Part shown: piece by piece, positions 1 to 8,272 of the stretch
Position numbering within the stretch: position 1 is the stretch's first letter
How the letters are laid out: each line of letters starts with the position of its first letter
Assembly (NCBI GenBank): GCA_001897855.1
Contig: MKUO01000018.1
Location: forward strand, 351,463-415,462
DNA: 64,000 nt
Direction of reading: 5' to 3'
DNA from: Bacteroidetes bacterium 43-93
GTDB lineage: Bacteria > Bacteroidota > Bacteroidia > Chitinophagales > Chitinophagaceae
Position numbers and translations under genes: made by a program
Notes under the pieces: model-generated
What the model saw: only the letters and a program-made list of their open reading frames with translations
Databases searched by the model: none
What the model was told of the DNA's origin: nothing

Positions 1-290
1 TCATTACCTTCTCTAAAATAGATCGGTACCGGCAATCCCAACTTCCTCTTTATTCTATACCAATAAGATGTATTTTGAAATAACTCAAGCTGATAGCTAT
101 TTGCGACCTGGTAACTTAAATTAAATAAACCCAATTCAAATTTTCTTGGGGTTACATCCTTCCCAAAAGGCTGATTATAAAAAGATAAATCAAGAAATAG
201 TTCGGTATTTAACTTTTCAGAATATGCTTTACCAATTGCATACTGAAACATTTGATTACCTAAACCACCTTGAATTTTGGAAATAATCAT
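1..290 (-). CDS. Alpha-1,2-fucosyltransferase, GT11 family (3' end missing)
   Basis: I translated the minus strand from ATG at 290. It opens with MIISKIQGGLGNQMFQYA, the N-terminal signature of GT11 fucosyltransferases (GGLGNQMFQYA binds the GDP-fucose side), and stays open to position 1, giving about 96 of a usual 270-300 residues. The family moves L-fucose from GDP-L-fucose to a galactose-type acceptor at the cytoplasmic face of the inner membrane. The ATG overlaps the TGA of the FkbM gene as ATGA, so translational coupling is likely. gmd and fcl, which make GDP-L-fucose, lie in the same operon and fit this assignment. The DNA is more AT-rich than gmd/fcl. Confidence 0.88.
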   Translation of the reverse strand, partial: MIISKIQGGLGNQMFQYAIGKAYSEKLNTELFLDLSFYNQPFGKDVTPRKFELGLFNLSYQVANSYQLELFQNTSYWYRIKRKLGLPVPIYFREGN

Positions 291-985
291 TTAGATTTTT
301 TCCATTTACTTTCCAAAACAAATATGCTGTTGATATAAGTATCAGCGTATAACATATAGCCCTGTTCTTTAAGGAAATCAATTAAAGTACTATTTTTCAC
401 CCCATTCCCAGTTTCCGAATAGCTGATAGTCTCAACACAAATAACAGTAGGGGCGCTTTTTGAATAATTAATTGATCTAATTATGGCCTCGTCTAGCCCT
501 TCTACATCTATACTTAACAAATCAGGGAATCTACCGTTAAAGTGTTGATTAATAATAGAATCTAAGGTTAATACTTTAATAGGAGTTTTTGAAACGATCT
601 TAAAATCATATTCGGTTGTTAACTTTATTGCCTCTTCCTCAGAAAATGTATTTAACGTTGGAGTGCTCATGGTGTAAAAATCAAGTATTTCATTTTTATT
701 ACCGACCCCACAATTGAGATTTATATCCCTACCTCTGGTCTCTGCAAATTTCTTATACAGACTGGGATCTGGTTCTATATTAATTCCTGTAGATCCATTT
801 TCGTAAAATATGGCTGTGTTGTTTAAATATTGTGGATGATGAGCTCCAACATCAATATATGATGGGTTTATTATGCCTATAGCATCGAAAATAAATTTAA
901 TTATTATATCTTCTCCACTTTGAGAAAATGATTTTTGCCAATTAGGCCTTTCTTGTTTGAAGTAGTTGGAAACTCTTTTTATCAT
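287..985 (-). CDS. FkbM family SAM-dependent methyltransferase
   Basis: A 232-residue protein if started at ATG 985; a GTG at 1027 would add 14 residues. The SAM-binding core YIDVGAHHP is followed by NTAIFYENG and INIEPDP, then a SIDVEG segment and a CVETI strand, the usual order of the Methyltransf_21/FkbM domain. Family members O-methylate sugars or polyketides, and in polysaccharide loci they usually cap or decorate glycans. It lies 70 bases after wzt and overlaps GT11 by 4 bases, so it belongs to the polysaccharide operon. A glycan substrate is inferred from context only. The composition is AT-rich like GT11. Confidence 0.82.
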   Translation of the reverse strand: MIKRVSNYFKQERPNWQKSFSQSGEDIIIKFIFDAIGIINPSYIDVGAHHPQYLNNTAIFYENGSTGINIEPDPSLYKKFAETRGRDINLNCGVGNKNEILDFYTMSTPTLNTFSEEEAIKLTTEYDFKIVSKTPIKVLTLDSIINQHFNGRFPDLLSIDVEGLDEAIIRSINYSKSAPTVICVETISYSETGNGVKNSTLIDFLKEQGYMLYADTYINSIFVLESKWKKSK

Positions 986-1055
986 ATTATTTCTATGCAA
1001 TAAAACTCGATTTCTTGATGAAAACACCTAGGATAAACATACACAGTTTACCATA

Positions 1056-2321
1056 TCATATCTTAGTAATATTCACTTCAACTGGGTTTACAATTACACC
1101 GACACCATCCGTCTTATAAATACGTGAATCAAAAATGTCTGACGTTGATGAAATATTCAATCTCATACAATCTTCCAAGTATTGGATACTTGCTCCTCTT
1201 GTAGATAATCCAATAACTAGTTGGTAATCTCCCGTTGCAAGTATAACCTCTTCGAAAATAAATTCTGCATTGTAAAGGCCTTTTTTTGCGTCTATAGGAG
1301 CACTCCACACAGTCCATAGTGGCATTTCTTGCGAGGTAATTATACCCACCGCAATTCTGAATTCGGAGAAATCTTGTAACAACTGAAATTGTGCTACAAC
1401 CTTCCACGGCCTTCCAACAGGAATTTCCTCGATATTCTGTTCATCTAGAGTTTTAACATCTATACGTTTAACGAAACCTGTTAAATGAGTATTGTTTTCG
1501 TCGGTTTCAAATACTAAACTACTTTGTAGTGTTTTATTATTTAAATATGCTCCTATAACAGCTGGGGTATCATTGTGCATTAAGAGCGAGCCTTCTTTAA
1601 GATAAAGACATGTATTACACAACTTCTGAATCATATGCATATTATGACTCACGAACAACACTGTCCTGCCTTGTCCTTTACTTACCTCGCCCATCTTACC
1701 AAGACATTTTTTCTGAAACTCCGCATCACCTACTGCCAGCACTTCGTCCACTATCAATATCTCCGATATCAGATGCGCCGCAACAGCAAACGCAAGGCGC
1801 ACATACATACCGCTGCTATATCTTTTTACAGGCGTATCTATATACCGCTCAATACCACTAAAATCAATGATCTCATCCAGCCGCCGGTCTATCTCCTTTT
1901 TCCTCATACCAAGAATAGTACCATTCAGGTATATATTCTCACGTCCCGTCAATTCCGGGTGAAACCCTGTTCCAACCTCCAGCAAACTGGCTATGCGGCC
2001 TTTCACATAGATATTACCCTTAGTCGGTGATGTCACGCGGCTTAGAATCTTTAATAAGGTACTTTTCCCTGCTCCGTTCCTGCCTATTACGCCAACCGCA
2101 TCTCCCTGCTGTATGTCAAAACTTATATCCTTCAGGCTATATACAATATTGCTTTCTCCTTTTTTCGTACGGTCATTACTTTCTCCTAGTTTCAAAAAGG
2201 GATCTTCTTTACCTCTTAACAATGCCCACCAACGCTCAATATCACGCGATAATGTACCCGTCCCGATCTCACCCAGGTGATATACTTTACTTAAGTCTTC
2301 TACCTTTATTGCTGTTGACAT
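1056..2321 (-). CDS. wzt: Polysaccharide ABC exporter, ATP-binding subunit (Wzt/TagH type)
   Basis: 421 residues. The N-terminal ATPase has Walker A GRNGAGKST (about 80-88), the signature RYSSGMYVRLA (about 167-177), Walker B EILIVDEVLAVGD and switch histidine VLFVSHNM. Residues from about 265 on form an extra beta-rich domain of the Wzt C-terminal type, which in studied homologues recognises the glycan and sets export specificity. It powers export of undecaprenyl-linked polysaccharide across the inner membrane with the permease, whose stop lies 4 bases from this start. The stretch encoding the start of the C-terminal domain (about 1440-1560) is clearly more AT-rich than the ATPase part, suggesting domain exchange. 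Confidence 0.9.
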   Translation of the reverse strand: MSTAIKVEDLSKVYHLGEIGTGTLSRDIERWWALLRGKEDPFLKLGESNDRTKKGESNIVYSLKDISFDIQQGDAVGVIGRNGAGKSTLLKILSRVTSPTKGNIYVKGRIASLLEVGTGFHPELTGRENIYLNGTILGMRKKEIDRRLDEIIDFSGIERYIDTPVKRYSSGMYVRLAFAVAAHLISEILIVDEVLAVGDAEFQKKCLGKMGEVSKGQGRTVLFVSHNMHMIQKLCNTCLYLKEGSLLMHNDTPAVIGAYLNNKTLQSSLVFETDENNTHLTGFVKRIDVKTLDEQNIEEIPVGRPWKVVAQFQLLQDFSEFRIAVGIITSQEMPLWTVWSAPIDAKKGLYNAEFIFEEVILATGDYQLVIGLSTRGASIQYLEDCMRLNISSTSDIFDSRIYKTDGVGVIVNPVEVNITKI

Positions 2322-2325
2322 AACG

Positions 2326-3180
2326 CTATACTGTATCTACGAAGGTCTTTTCTACTTTATTAAAAATAATGATACCCATTGTTAGTACTACCAGCACAAC
2401 AACAACGGTATAAATAAACGTACCTGTCGTTAAGTCACCCTTGCCTAACAACCCCAATCGCATCCCTTCTATAATAGGCGACATCGGATTTAACAACGCT
2501 ATCTTCTTATATTTTGCCGGAAATGAGCTTAGTGGATAAATAATCGGCGTTATATACATATACAACTGCACACCAAAGCTTACCAGGAAACTTAGATCCC
2601 TATATTTCGTTGTCATTGCAGATATAATCATACCCGATCCTAAACCTAATGCTGCCATTAACACAATCATTACCGGGTACAATAACAGATACCATGTAAA
2701 GTTTGGATGATAACCTTTAAATAAGATATAGTAAGCCATCATTATGATGAGCAATATAAACTGCACCCCAAACCTTACAAGATTACTGATCACTATACTA
2801 AAAGGCATGATCAACCTGGGAAAATACACTTTGCCAAATATTTGCGCATTGTCCTTAAATACAGTAGACGTCTTATTAATACAGTCTGAGAAATAGTTCC
2901 ACGCTACAATATTGGTCATATAGAATAACGGCTGCGGCAATCCATCAGTACTAAATCCGGCCAGGTTACCAAACACTAATACAAATATGATGGTCGTAAA
3001 TATTGGCTGGATGAAAAACCATATAGGCCCAAATATCGTCTGCTTATAAAAGGATACAAAATCCCGTTTCACCAAAAGCCAGACAAGATCTCTATAATGC
3101 CACAGTTCTTCCAGGTTTAGCTCAAAGAGGTTACCTCGGGGCTTTATTATTAAACTCCAGTCTTTTTCTTCAGAATGCAT
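2326..3180 (-). CDS. wzm: Polysaccharide ABC exporter, permease (Wzm type)
   Basis: 284 residues of the ABC2-membrane family. An N-terminal cytoplasmic segment with LWHYRDLVWLLVKRDFVSFYKQ is typical of Wzm/RfbA/TagG permeases, followed by about six hydrophobic segments. It forms the inner-membrane channel for lipid-linked polysaccharide and pairs with the adjacent ATPase. It abuts fcl with no gap and precedes wzt by 4 bases, so the genes are co-transcribed. Length and order match ABC-type O-antigen or capsule exporters. No Wzx/Wzy pair is visible in the window. Confidence 0.9.
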   Translation of the reverse strand: MHSEEKDWSLIIKPRGNLFELNLEELWHYRDLVWLLVKRDFVSFYKQTIFGPIWFFIQPIFTTIIFVLVFGNLAGFSTDGLPQPLFYMTNIVAWNYFSDCINKTSTVFKDNAQIFGKVYFPRLIMPFSIVISNLVRFGVQFILLIIMMAYYILFKGYHPNFTWYLLLYPVMIVLMAALGLGSGMIISAMTTKYRDLSFLVSFGVQLYMYITPIIYPLSSFPAKYKKIALLNPMSPIIEGMRLGLLGKGDLTTGTFIYTVVVVLVVLTMGIIIFNKVEKTFVDTV

Positions 3181-4122
3181 TTATGCACTTACATTTTTTG
3201 ATTCCAGAAAAGTTTCCTTATATACTCGCCTTATCCCGTCTTCCAATGATATTGATGCGCTCCATCCAGCCTCCTGCAGTTTGCTAACATCCATTAGCTT
3301 CCTTGGTGTCCCATCAGGCTTTGTTGCATCCCAAACTATTGTTCCCTCATACCCGACAATACCTTTTATTAAGCTCGCAAGCTCAGCTATACTAATATCA
3401 CTACCAACTCCTATATTCAAAAATCCCGGCTCATTGTAACGCTGCATAAGAAAGTAGCAGGCATCTGCCAGATCATCTGCATGTAAAAACTCACGCAATG
3501 GCTTGCCGGAGCCCCAGAGTACTACTTCCGGAATGTTATGCTCCTTCGCCTCGTGAAATTTACGGATCATCGCCGGCAATACATGCGATGTATTCAGATC
3601 ATAATTATCATTGGGGCCATATAAATTTGTAGGCATTACAGAGATAAAGTTGCAACCATACTGATAACGATAAGCATCACACATTTTAATGCCGGCTATT
3701 TTGGCAATTGCGTATGGCTCATTTGTTGGTTCCAGCAACCCGGTTAAAAGGTATTCTTCTTTCAATGGTTGTGGTGCCATTTTAGGATATATACAGGAAG
3801 AACCCAGAAATAATAGCTTCTTTACTCCACTTTTATATGCCTGGTGAATTACATTATTCTGTATCATCAGGTTATCATATAAAAATTCAGCTTTGTATTT
3901 ATCGTTTGCAAGAATGCCGCCAACTTTTGCCGCAGCCAGGAATACGTATTCCGGCTTATATATCTCGAAGAAATTAGCCGTTTCCTGCTGGTTCCTCAGA
4001 TCCAATTCTTTGGATGTTTTGCAGATGATATTGCTATAGCCTTCAGTTTGCAGTTTTCTTAGTATGGCGCTTCCCACCATTCCTTTATGCCCTGCTACAA
4101 ATATGCTGCTATCCTTTTCCAT
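3181..4122 (-). CDS. fcl: GDP-L-fucose synthase
   Basis: 313 residues, the usual family length. The NADP-binding [10 protein letters not shown] motif sits near residue 11. SSCIYP and the YAIAKIAG (YxxxK) catalytic motif follow, with [12 protein letters not shown] after them, all diagnostic of GDP-4-keto-6-deoxymannose epimerase/reductase. It carries out the 3,5-epimerisation and 4-reduction that yield GDP-L-fucose in the cytosol. Its ATG overlaps the TAA of gmd by one base, coupling the two consecutive steps. The GT11 gene at the operon end is the likely consumer of the product. Confidence 0.95.
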   Translation of the reverse strand: MEKDSSIFVAGHKGMVGSAILRKLQTEGYSNIICKTSKELDLRNQQETANFFEIYKPEYVFLAAAKVGGILANDKYKAEFLYDNLMIQNNVIHQAYKSGVKKLLFLGSSCIYPKMAPQPLKEEYLLTGLLEPTNEPYAIAKIAGIKMCDAYRYQYGCNFISVMPTNLYGPNDNYDLNTSHVLPAMIRKFHEAKEHNIPEVVLWGSGKPLREFLHADDLADACYFLMQRYNEPGFLNIGVGSDISIAELASLIKGIVGYEGTIVWDATKPDGTPRKLMDVSKLQEAGWSASISLEDGIRRVYKETFLESKNVSA

Positions 4123-5231
4123 TATTCTTTTGTCGGTATAAAATTGTAGCCCGCTTCCTGAAGCATTTTTTCCTTCTTAAATATATTCAGGTCAGATGCT
4201 ACCATTTCCTTTACCAGTTCTTGTAAGGTATACTTAGGCTCCCAGCCAAGTTCATTTTTTGCTTTGCTGGCATCCCCAATCAATAGTTCCACTTCTGTAG
4301 GCCTGAAATATGCCGGGTCTATGCACACTACTATTTGTCCTGCCGATACATGTTCAGTTGCTGAAGACTTTACTATACCTACCTCTTCAATTCCTTCACC
4401 TTTAAATTCCAGCTCTATGCCCACTTCTTCAAAGGCCATCTTCACAAAGTCGCGTACATATGTAGTAATACCTGTAGCTATTACAAAATCATCTGCTTTA
4501 TCATGTTGCAATATCCGCCACATGGCTTCTACATAGTCTTTGGCATGTCCCCAATCGCGTTGTGCGTTTAGGTTACCTATATATAGCTTCTCCTGCAGGC
4601 CAAGAGCTATTTGTGCAGCAGCACGGGTTATCTTCCTGGTAACAAATGTTTCACCCCGCAGCGGACTTTCATGGTTAAACAGAATACCGTTCGAAGCAAA
4701 AATATTATAGGCTTCCCTATAGTTTACGGTGATCCAATAAGCATACAGCTTTGCTACTGCGTACGGTGATCTTGGATAAAACGGTGTCTTTTCGCTTTGC
4801 GGCACTTCCTGCACCAGGCCATACAACTCTGAGGTAGATGCCTGGTATATCCTCGTTTTATGTGTAAGGTTTAGCAGGCGTATAGCCTCCAATAATCTCA
4901 GCGTACCTATACCATCAGCGTTGGCAGTGTATTCCGGCGTTGCAAAGCTTACGTGCACGTGGCTCATAGCTCCAAGATTATATATTTCGTCGGGTTGCAC
5001 TTCCTGTACTATCCGTATCAGGTTAGTACTATCGTTCAGGTCACCGTAGTGCAGTATAAAATTCCTATGAGATATATGCGGATCTTCATACAAATGGTCG
5101 ATCCTGCTGGTATTAAAAAGCGAACTTCTTCTTTTGATACCATGCACTTCGTAACCTTTCTTTAATAACAGTTCGCTTAGGTAAGCACCATCTTGCCCTG
5201 TTACACCTGTTATCAATGCTTTCTTAGACAT
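4122..5231 (-). CDS. gmd: GDP-mannose 4,6-dehydratase
   Basis: 369 residues from ATG 5231 (a TTG two codons upstream is less likely). The Rossmann motif [10 protein letters not shown] is at the N terminus, followed by GIKRRSS, STSELYG, the catalytic [10 protein letters not shown] (YxxxK), LFNHESP.RG and [11 protein letters not shown], all Gmd hallmarks. It converts GDP-D-mannose to GDP-4-keto-6-deoxy-D-mannose, the substrate of the next gene. It follows the GT4 gene almost without a gap, inside the polysaccharide operon. Confidence 0.96.
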   Translation of the reverse strand: MSKKALITGVTGQDGAYLSELLLKKGYEVHGIKRRSSLFNTSRIDHLYEDPHISHRNFILHYGDLNDSTNLIRIVQEVQPDEIYNLGAMSHVHVSFATPEYTANADGIGTLRLLEAIRLLNLTHKTRIYQASTSELYGLVQEVPQSEKTPFYPRSPYAVAKLYAYWITVNYREAYNIFASNGILFNHESPLRGETFVTRKITRAAAQIALGLQEKLYIGNLNAQRDWGHAKDYVEAMWRILQHDKADDFVIATGITTYVRDFVKMAFEEVGIELEFKGEGIEEVGIVKSSATEHVSAGQIVVCIDPAYFRPTEVELLIGDASKAKNELGWEPKYTLQELVKEMVASDLNIFKKEKMLQEAGYNFIPTKE

Positions 5232-5233
5232 AA

Positions 5234-6376
5234 TCAATTATTTATCACTGTAGTTAACAGTGTTCTCAGTCTCTGTTTATACACATCAAAACCAAAACTC
5301 GCCATTATATCATTTTGCATTTGTCGGGCGTTTAAAGACGACCATGGCTCCGCACTTAAATAAGTGTCAATACTGGTTGCAATATCTTCCACATTTTCAG
5401 GATCTGCCAGTTTTCCCAACTCCCCATTTTTCAATGCATCCACACTGCCATCTTTATTTCCTGCTATTACCCTGCGCCCGCAAGCCATCGCCTCTATAAA
5501 TACAATCCCAAACCCTTCACCTTTGCTAGGCATAATATAAACGTCTGCAAGCTGATAATGGCTCACTATCTCATCGTCTGCAACAAATCCTGTTAATATC
5601 ACTTTATCAGTTAACCCATATTCTTTTAGTAGCAGGTCAATCCGCTCTTTTTCTATCGCATCATACTTACCGGCTATTACATACCTGAGGTCAGGATATT
5701 TTGCTATCAGCATCTTCAATGCTTTGATCACATTATCATACCCTTTATACTGCTCATTCGATGATAGCCTGCACAGGGTAAACAACACCTTGTCACTCTC
5801 TTTTAATCCATAACGTCGCATCAGTTCCCCACTCTTACCAAATGTATTCGGTAACGGAAAATATGGATCTATTGTATTATGAAACAAAGCGGTTTTTCGT
5901 TCATCAACCCCATGTATCTCTATCAGTTTTCTTCTTGTATACTCACTCACCGCAAATATTTTATCTGCTTTAGCAAGCAATATCTTTTGTATCGATGATG
6001 CAGCGCCCCATATTTCTATTCCATGTGTTATCAGCACAAGCTTTTTTCGTGGCCATAATGTCTTGGCTACTACGCCTACTATTGCCAGGTTGATATGTCC
6101 GAGTACAATAACATCCTGCTTCATACCTTGAAGGATACCCGATAAAACAAATTTCGTCCGGGATTTCCCAAAGCCTTTATATTTCGATCGGGGATAGTAC
6201 CGCTCATCAGTAGTAGTATCGTAAAGAGATGATGCCTCGCTTATCAAATTACCTTCAGCCTCTATTTGATTTAATGCTTTCAAAAAGCAGCGATTAAATT
6301 TTTCTAACCCGCCCATCTGCGAAAATGCAGTAAGGTTTAGAAATAACACTTTAGGTAGATTAGATCTGTCAGGCAT
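5234..6376 (-). CDS. Glycosyltransferase family 4
   Basis: 380 residues from ATG 6376 (TTG at 6382 is the alternative). The N-terminal half begins with a Rossmann strand [21 protein letters not shown]. The C-terminal half has VLFTLCRLS, a KGYDNVIKA segment and the GT-B donor motif [18 protein letters not shown] with the E-x7-E pair. It is a retaining GT-B enzyme that would add one sugar to the growing lipid-linked glycan; the sugar cannot be read from sequence. The start lies inside the last codons of asnB (8-base overlap), so the genes are coupled. Confidence 0.88.
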   Translation of the reverse strand: MPDRSNLPKVLFLNLTAFSQMGGLEKFNRCFLKALNQIEAEGNLISEASSLYDTTTDERYYPRSKYKGFGKSRTKFVLSGILQGMKQDVIVLGHINLAIVGVVAKTLWPRKKLVLITHGIEIWGAASSIQKILLAKADKIFAVSEYTRRKLIEIHGVDERKTALFHNTIDPYFPLPNTFGKSGELMRRYGLKESDKVLFTLCRLSSNEQYKGYDNVIKALKMLIAKYPDLRYVIAGKYDAIEKERIDLLLKEYGLTDKVILTGFVADDEIVSHYQLADVYIMPSKGEGFGIVFIEAMACGRRVIAGNKDGSVDALKNGELGKLADPENVEDIATSIDTYLSAEPWSSLNARQMQNDIMASFGFDVYKQRLRTLLTTVINN

Positions 6377-8123
6377 TTGCAATTAGGTATGTCCAATACC
6401 TGCTCCAGTTCAGCTTACCAGCCTGGTATTTATCAGTCATCTTTTTATTGGCTATATGAAAGCTGGATGTTTCCTTGCCATTCATCCATGCCTGGAAGGG
6501 GAACACAAATCCCTGCTTCTTCCTATCCCATATCTCACGCGGCAGTATGTCCGTGTAGGCATCTACCAGTAAAGACTTGGGCCTGCCGTTAAACTTTATG
6601 TCTTCCGAAATGTGATTCGCCAGCCGCACCAGTTCTACATCCAGGAATGGCACCCTTACCTCTATACTATGCCACATGCTCATCATATCCGTATCTTTCA
6701 GCAACTGCCCCTGCATATACAAGCTGCGCTCCAGGTAAGATGTCTGATTCTCATAGCCCAGCTCGTTTACAAACCCCGGCACATGTATTTCTTTCAATTT
6801 ATCACTCACTTCTTTACTACCGGTTCCCAGCACTTGTGCCGTTTCTATCGTGCTGAAATACCCCCTGTTGAACAGGTAGTTGCCAACAGCATCCTTTCTT
6901 GAAAGGAACGATATTTTTTTATACTTATCCCGGGGCAAATATTCTGTGGCGTGTAATAATGCTGCAGGTACACTTTTTAATCTATTTACCATACCGCCTC
7001 TCGAAAAAGACGCATAACCTCCAAACAGTTCATCCGCCCCCAGCCCCGATAACACAGCTTTTAACCCATACTGCTTTGCAAACTTGCAGATAAAATAAGT
7101 ATTAACACCGTCAGATGTAGGCTGATCCATTGCCTTCAATATATCTGGCATTGCCTCCAGGTATAATTCCTTGGTTAGTCGGAAGGCTTTATGATCCGAA
7201 TTTACTTTTTGAGCTATAACATTTTGATAAGCTTCTTCTGAGTAGGTAGCATCATCAAACACTATAGAAAGTGTATGAAGCTTTGATGTGCCCACTTTAT
7301 CTGCTATTAACGTAAGCAGGCTACTGTCTATACCTCCGCTTAAGAAAAGGCCTATCGGCGCGTCAGATATAAGATGTCGCTTTACGGCTTCATCAAGCGT
7401 TACCCTTACTCTATTTAGTGCTTCAGTACGGCTATGGACAGTAATACTATAATCATCCTGCCAATATGCCTCTTTCCTGCTTGCAAGTGTATGTACATTT
7501 ACCACTATACAATTGCCACGCTCCAGAGGTTCCACCCCTTCCAGGGTAGTAATGGGTTCCGGCAGAAAACCATAAGTAAGAAAGTATATTTTCCAGTCTT
7601 TACGCTCAGGCCATTTTTTTAAAGCCTTAAATGCGCGTACTTCTGATGCAAAGTATAGAGATTCTTCCGTTATTGAATAATATAGAGGCTTAATGCCTGA
7701 TGGATCGCGCGCTAATATTATTTCTCCTTTCTGCACATCATACAATGCCAGTGCAAACATTCCCTTCAATTTCGGAAAACATCCTACACCCCATTTAGCA
7801 TATGCTGCCAGTATAACCTCTGTATCAGAATGAGTATGAAAAGAATAGAAATCTTTTAGCTCATCTCTTAATTCCCGAAAATTATATATCTCGCCATTAA
7901 ATGCAATTATCAATTTCCCATCATTGCTGCGCATGGGCTGGTTTCCATTCTCACTAAGGTCAATGATGGATAATCGCCTATGCCCTAACGCCAGCCTTAC
8001 CGCGTCATCTGTATATATGCCTGCATGATCAGGGCCACCGTGAGCCATGCTATCGCGCATCGCTGCAATAGTATATCCTAAGTCTATGTTCTGTTTATCT
8101 ATAATGCCTGCAATACGACACAT
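6369..8123 (-). CDS. asnB: Asparagine synthase (glutamine-hydrolysing), polysaccharide-locus type
   Basis: 584 residues. The start MCRIAGII leaves Cys2 as the nucleophile of the N-terminal glutaminase domain. A pyrophosphatase-type synthetase domain carries the P-loop SGGIDSS (about 259-265). AsnB makes asparagine from aspartate, ATP and glutamine, but paralogues in surface-polysaccharide loci are often thought to amidate glycan carboxylates. This copy leads an operon of glycan genes and overlaps the next one, so a glycan-linked amidotransferase role is plausible but unproven. Ordinary asparagine synthesis remains possible. Confidence 0.88.
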   Translation of the reverse strand: MCRIAGIIDKQNIDLGYTIAAMRDSMAHGGPDHAGIYTDDAVRLALGHRRLSIIDLSENGNQPMRSNDGKLIIAFNGEIYNFRELRDELKDFYSFHTHSDTEVILAAYAKWGVGCFPKLKGMFALALYDVQKGEIILARDPSGIKPLYYSITEESLYFASEVRAFKALKKWPERKDWKIYFLTYGFLPEPITTLEGVEPLERGNCIVVNVHTLASRKEAYWQDDYSITVHSRTEALNRVRVTLDEAVKRHLISDAPIGLFLSGGIDSSLLTLIADKVGTSKLHTLSIVFDDATYSEEAYQNVIAQKVNSDHKAFRLTKELYLEAMPDILKAMDQPTSDGVNTYFICKFAKQYGLKAVLSGLGADELFGGYASFSRGGMVNRLKSVPAALLHATEYLPRDKYKKISFLSRKDAVGNYLFNRGYFSTIETAQVLGTGSKEVSDKLKEIHVPGFVNELGYENQTSYLERSLYMQGQLLKDTDMMSMWHSIEVRVPFLDVELVRLANHISEDIKFNGRPKSLLVDAYTDILPREIWDRKKQGFVFPFQAWMNGKETSSFHIANKKMTDKYQAGKLNWSRYWTYLIANA

Positions 8124-8206
8124 ATATAGGCAGCTTTTTTCATGGCTTCGCCATCGTCAGTCACATGCGTTAGTTTCCTTGCAGGTGATCTGAATAAAAA
8201 TCTTAT

Positions 8207-8234
8207 AAAAGCCTGTTTGATGTTACAAACAGGC
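8207..8234 (-). terminator. Intrinsic terminator of the wzc gene
   Basis: A perfect 9-bp stem GCCTGTTTG / CAAACAGGC with a 6-base loop is followed on the minus strand by TTTTATAAG. It lies 38 bases after the wzc stop and separates wzc from the asnB operon at least partly. Confidence 0.65.
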
Positions 8235-8272
8235 AAATATTTCGGGTTTAATGTTTGCTATTAACCAGGCTT

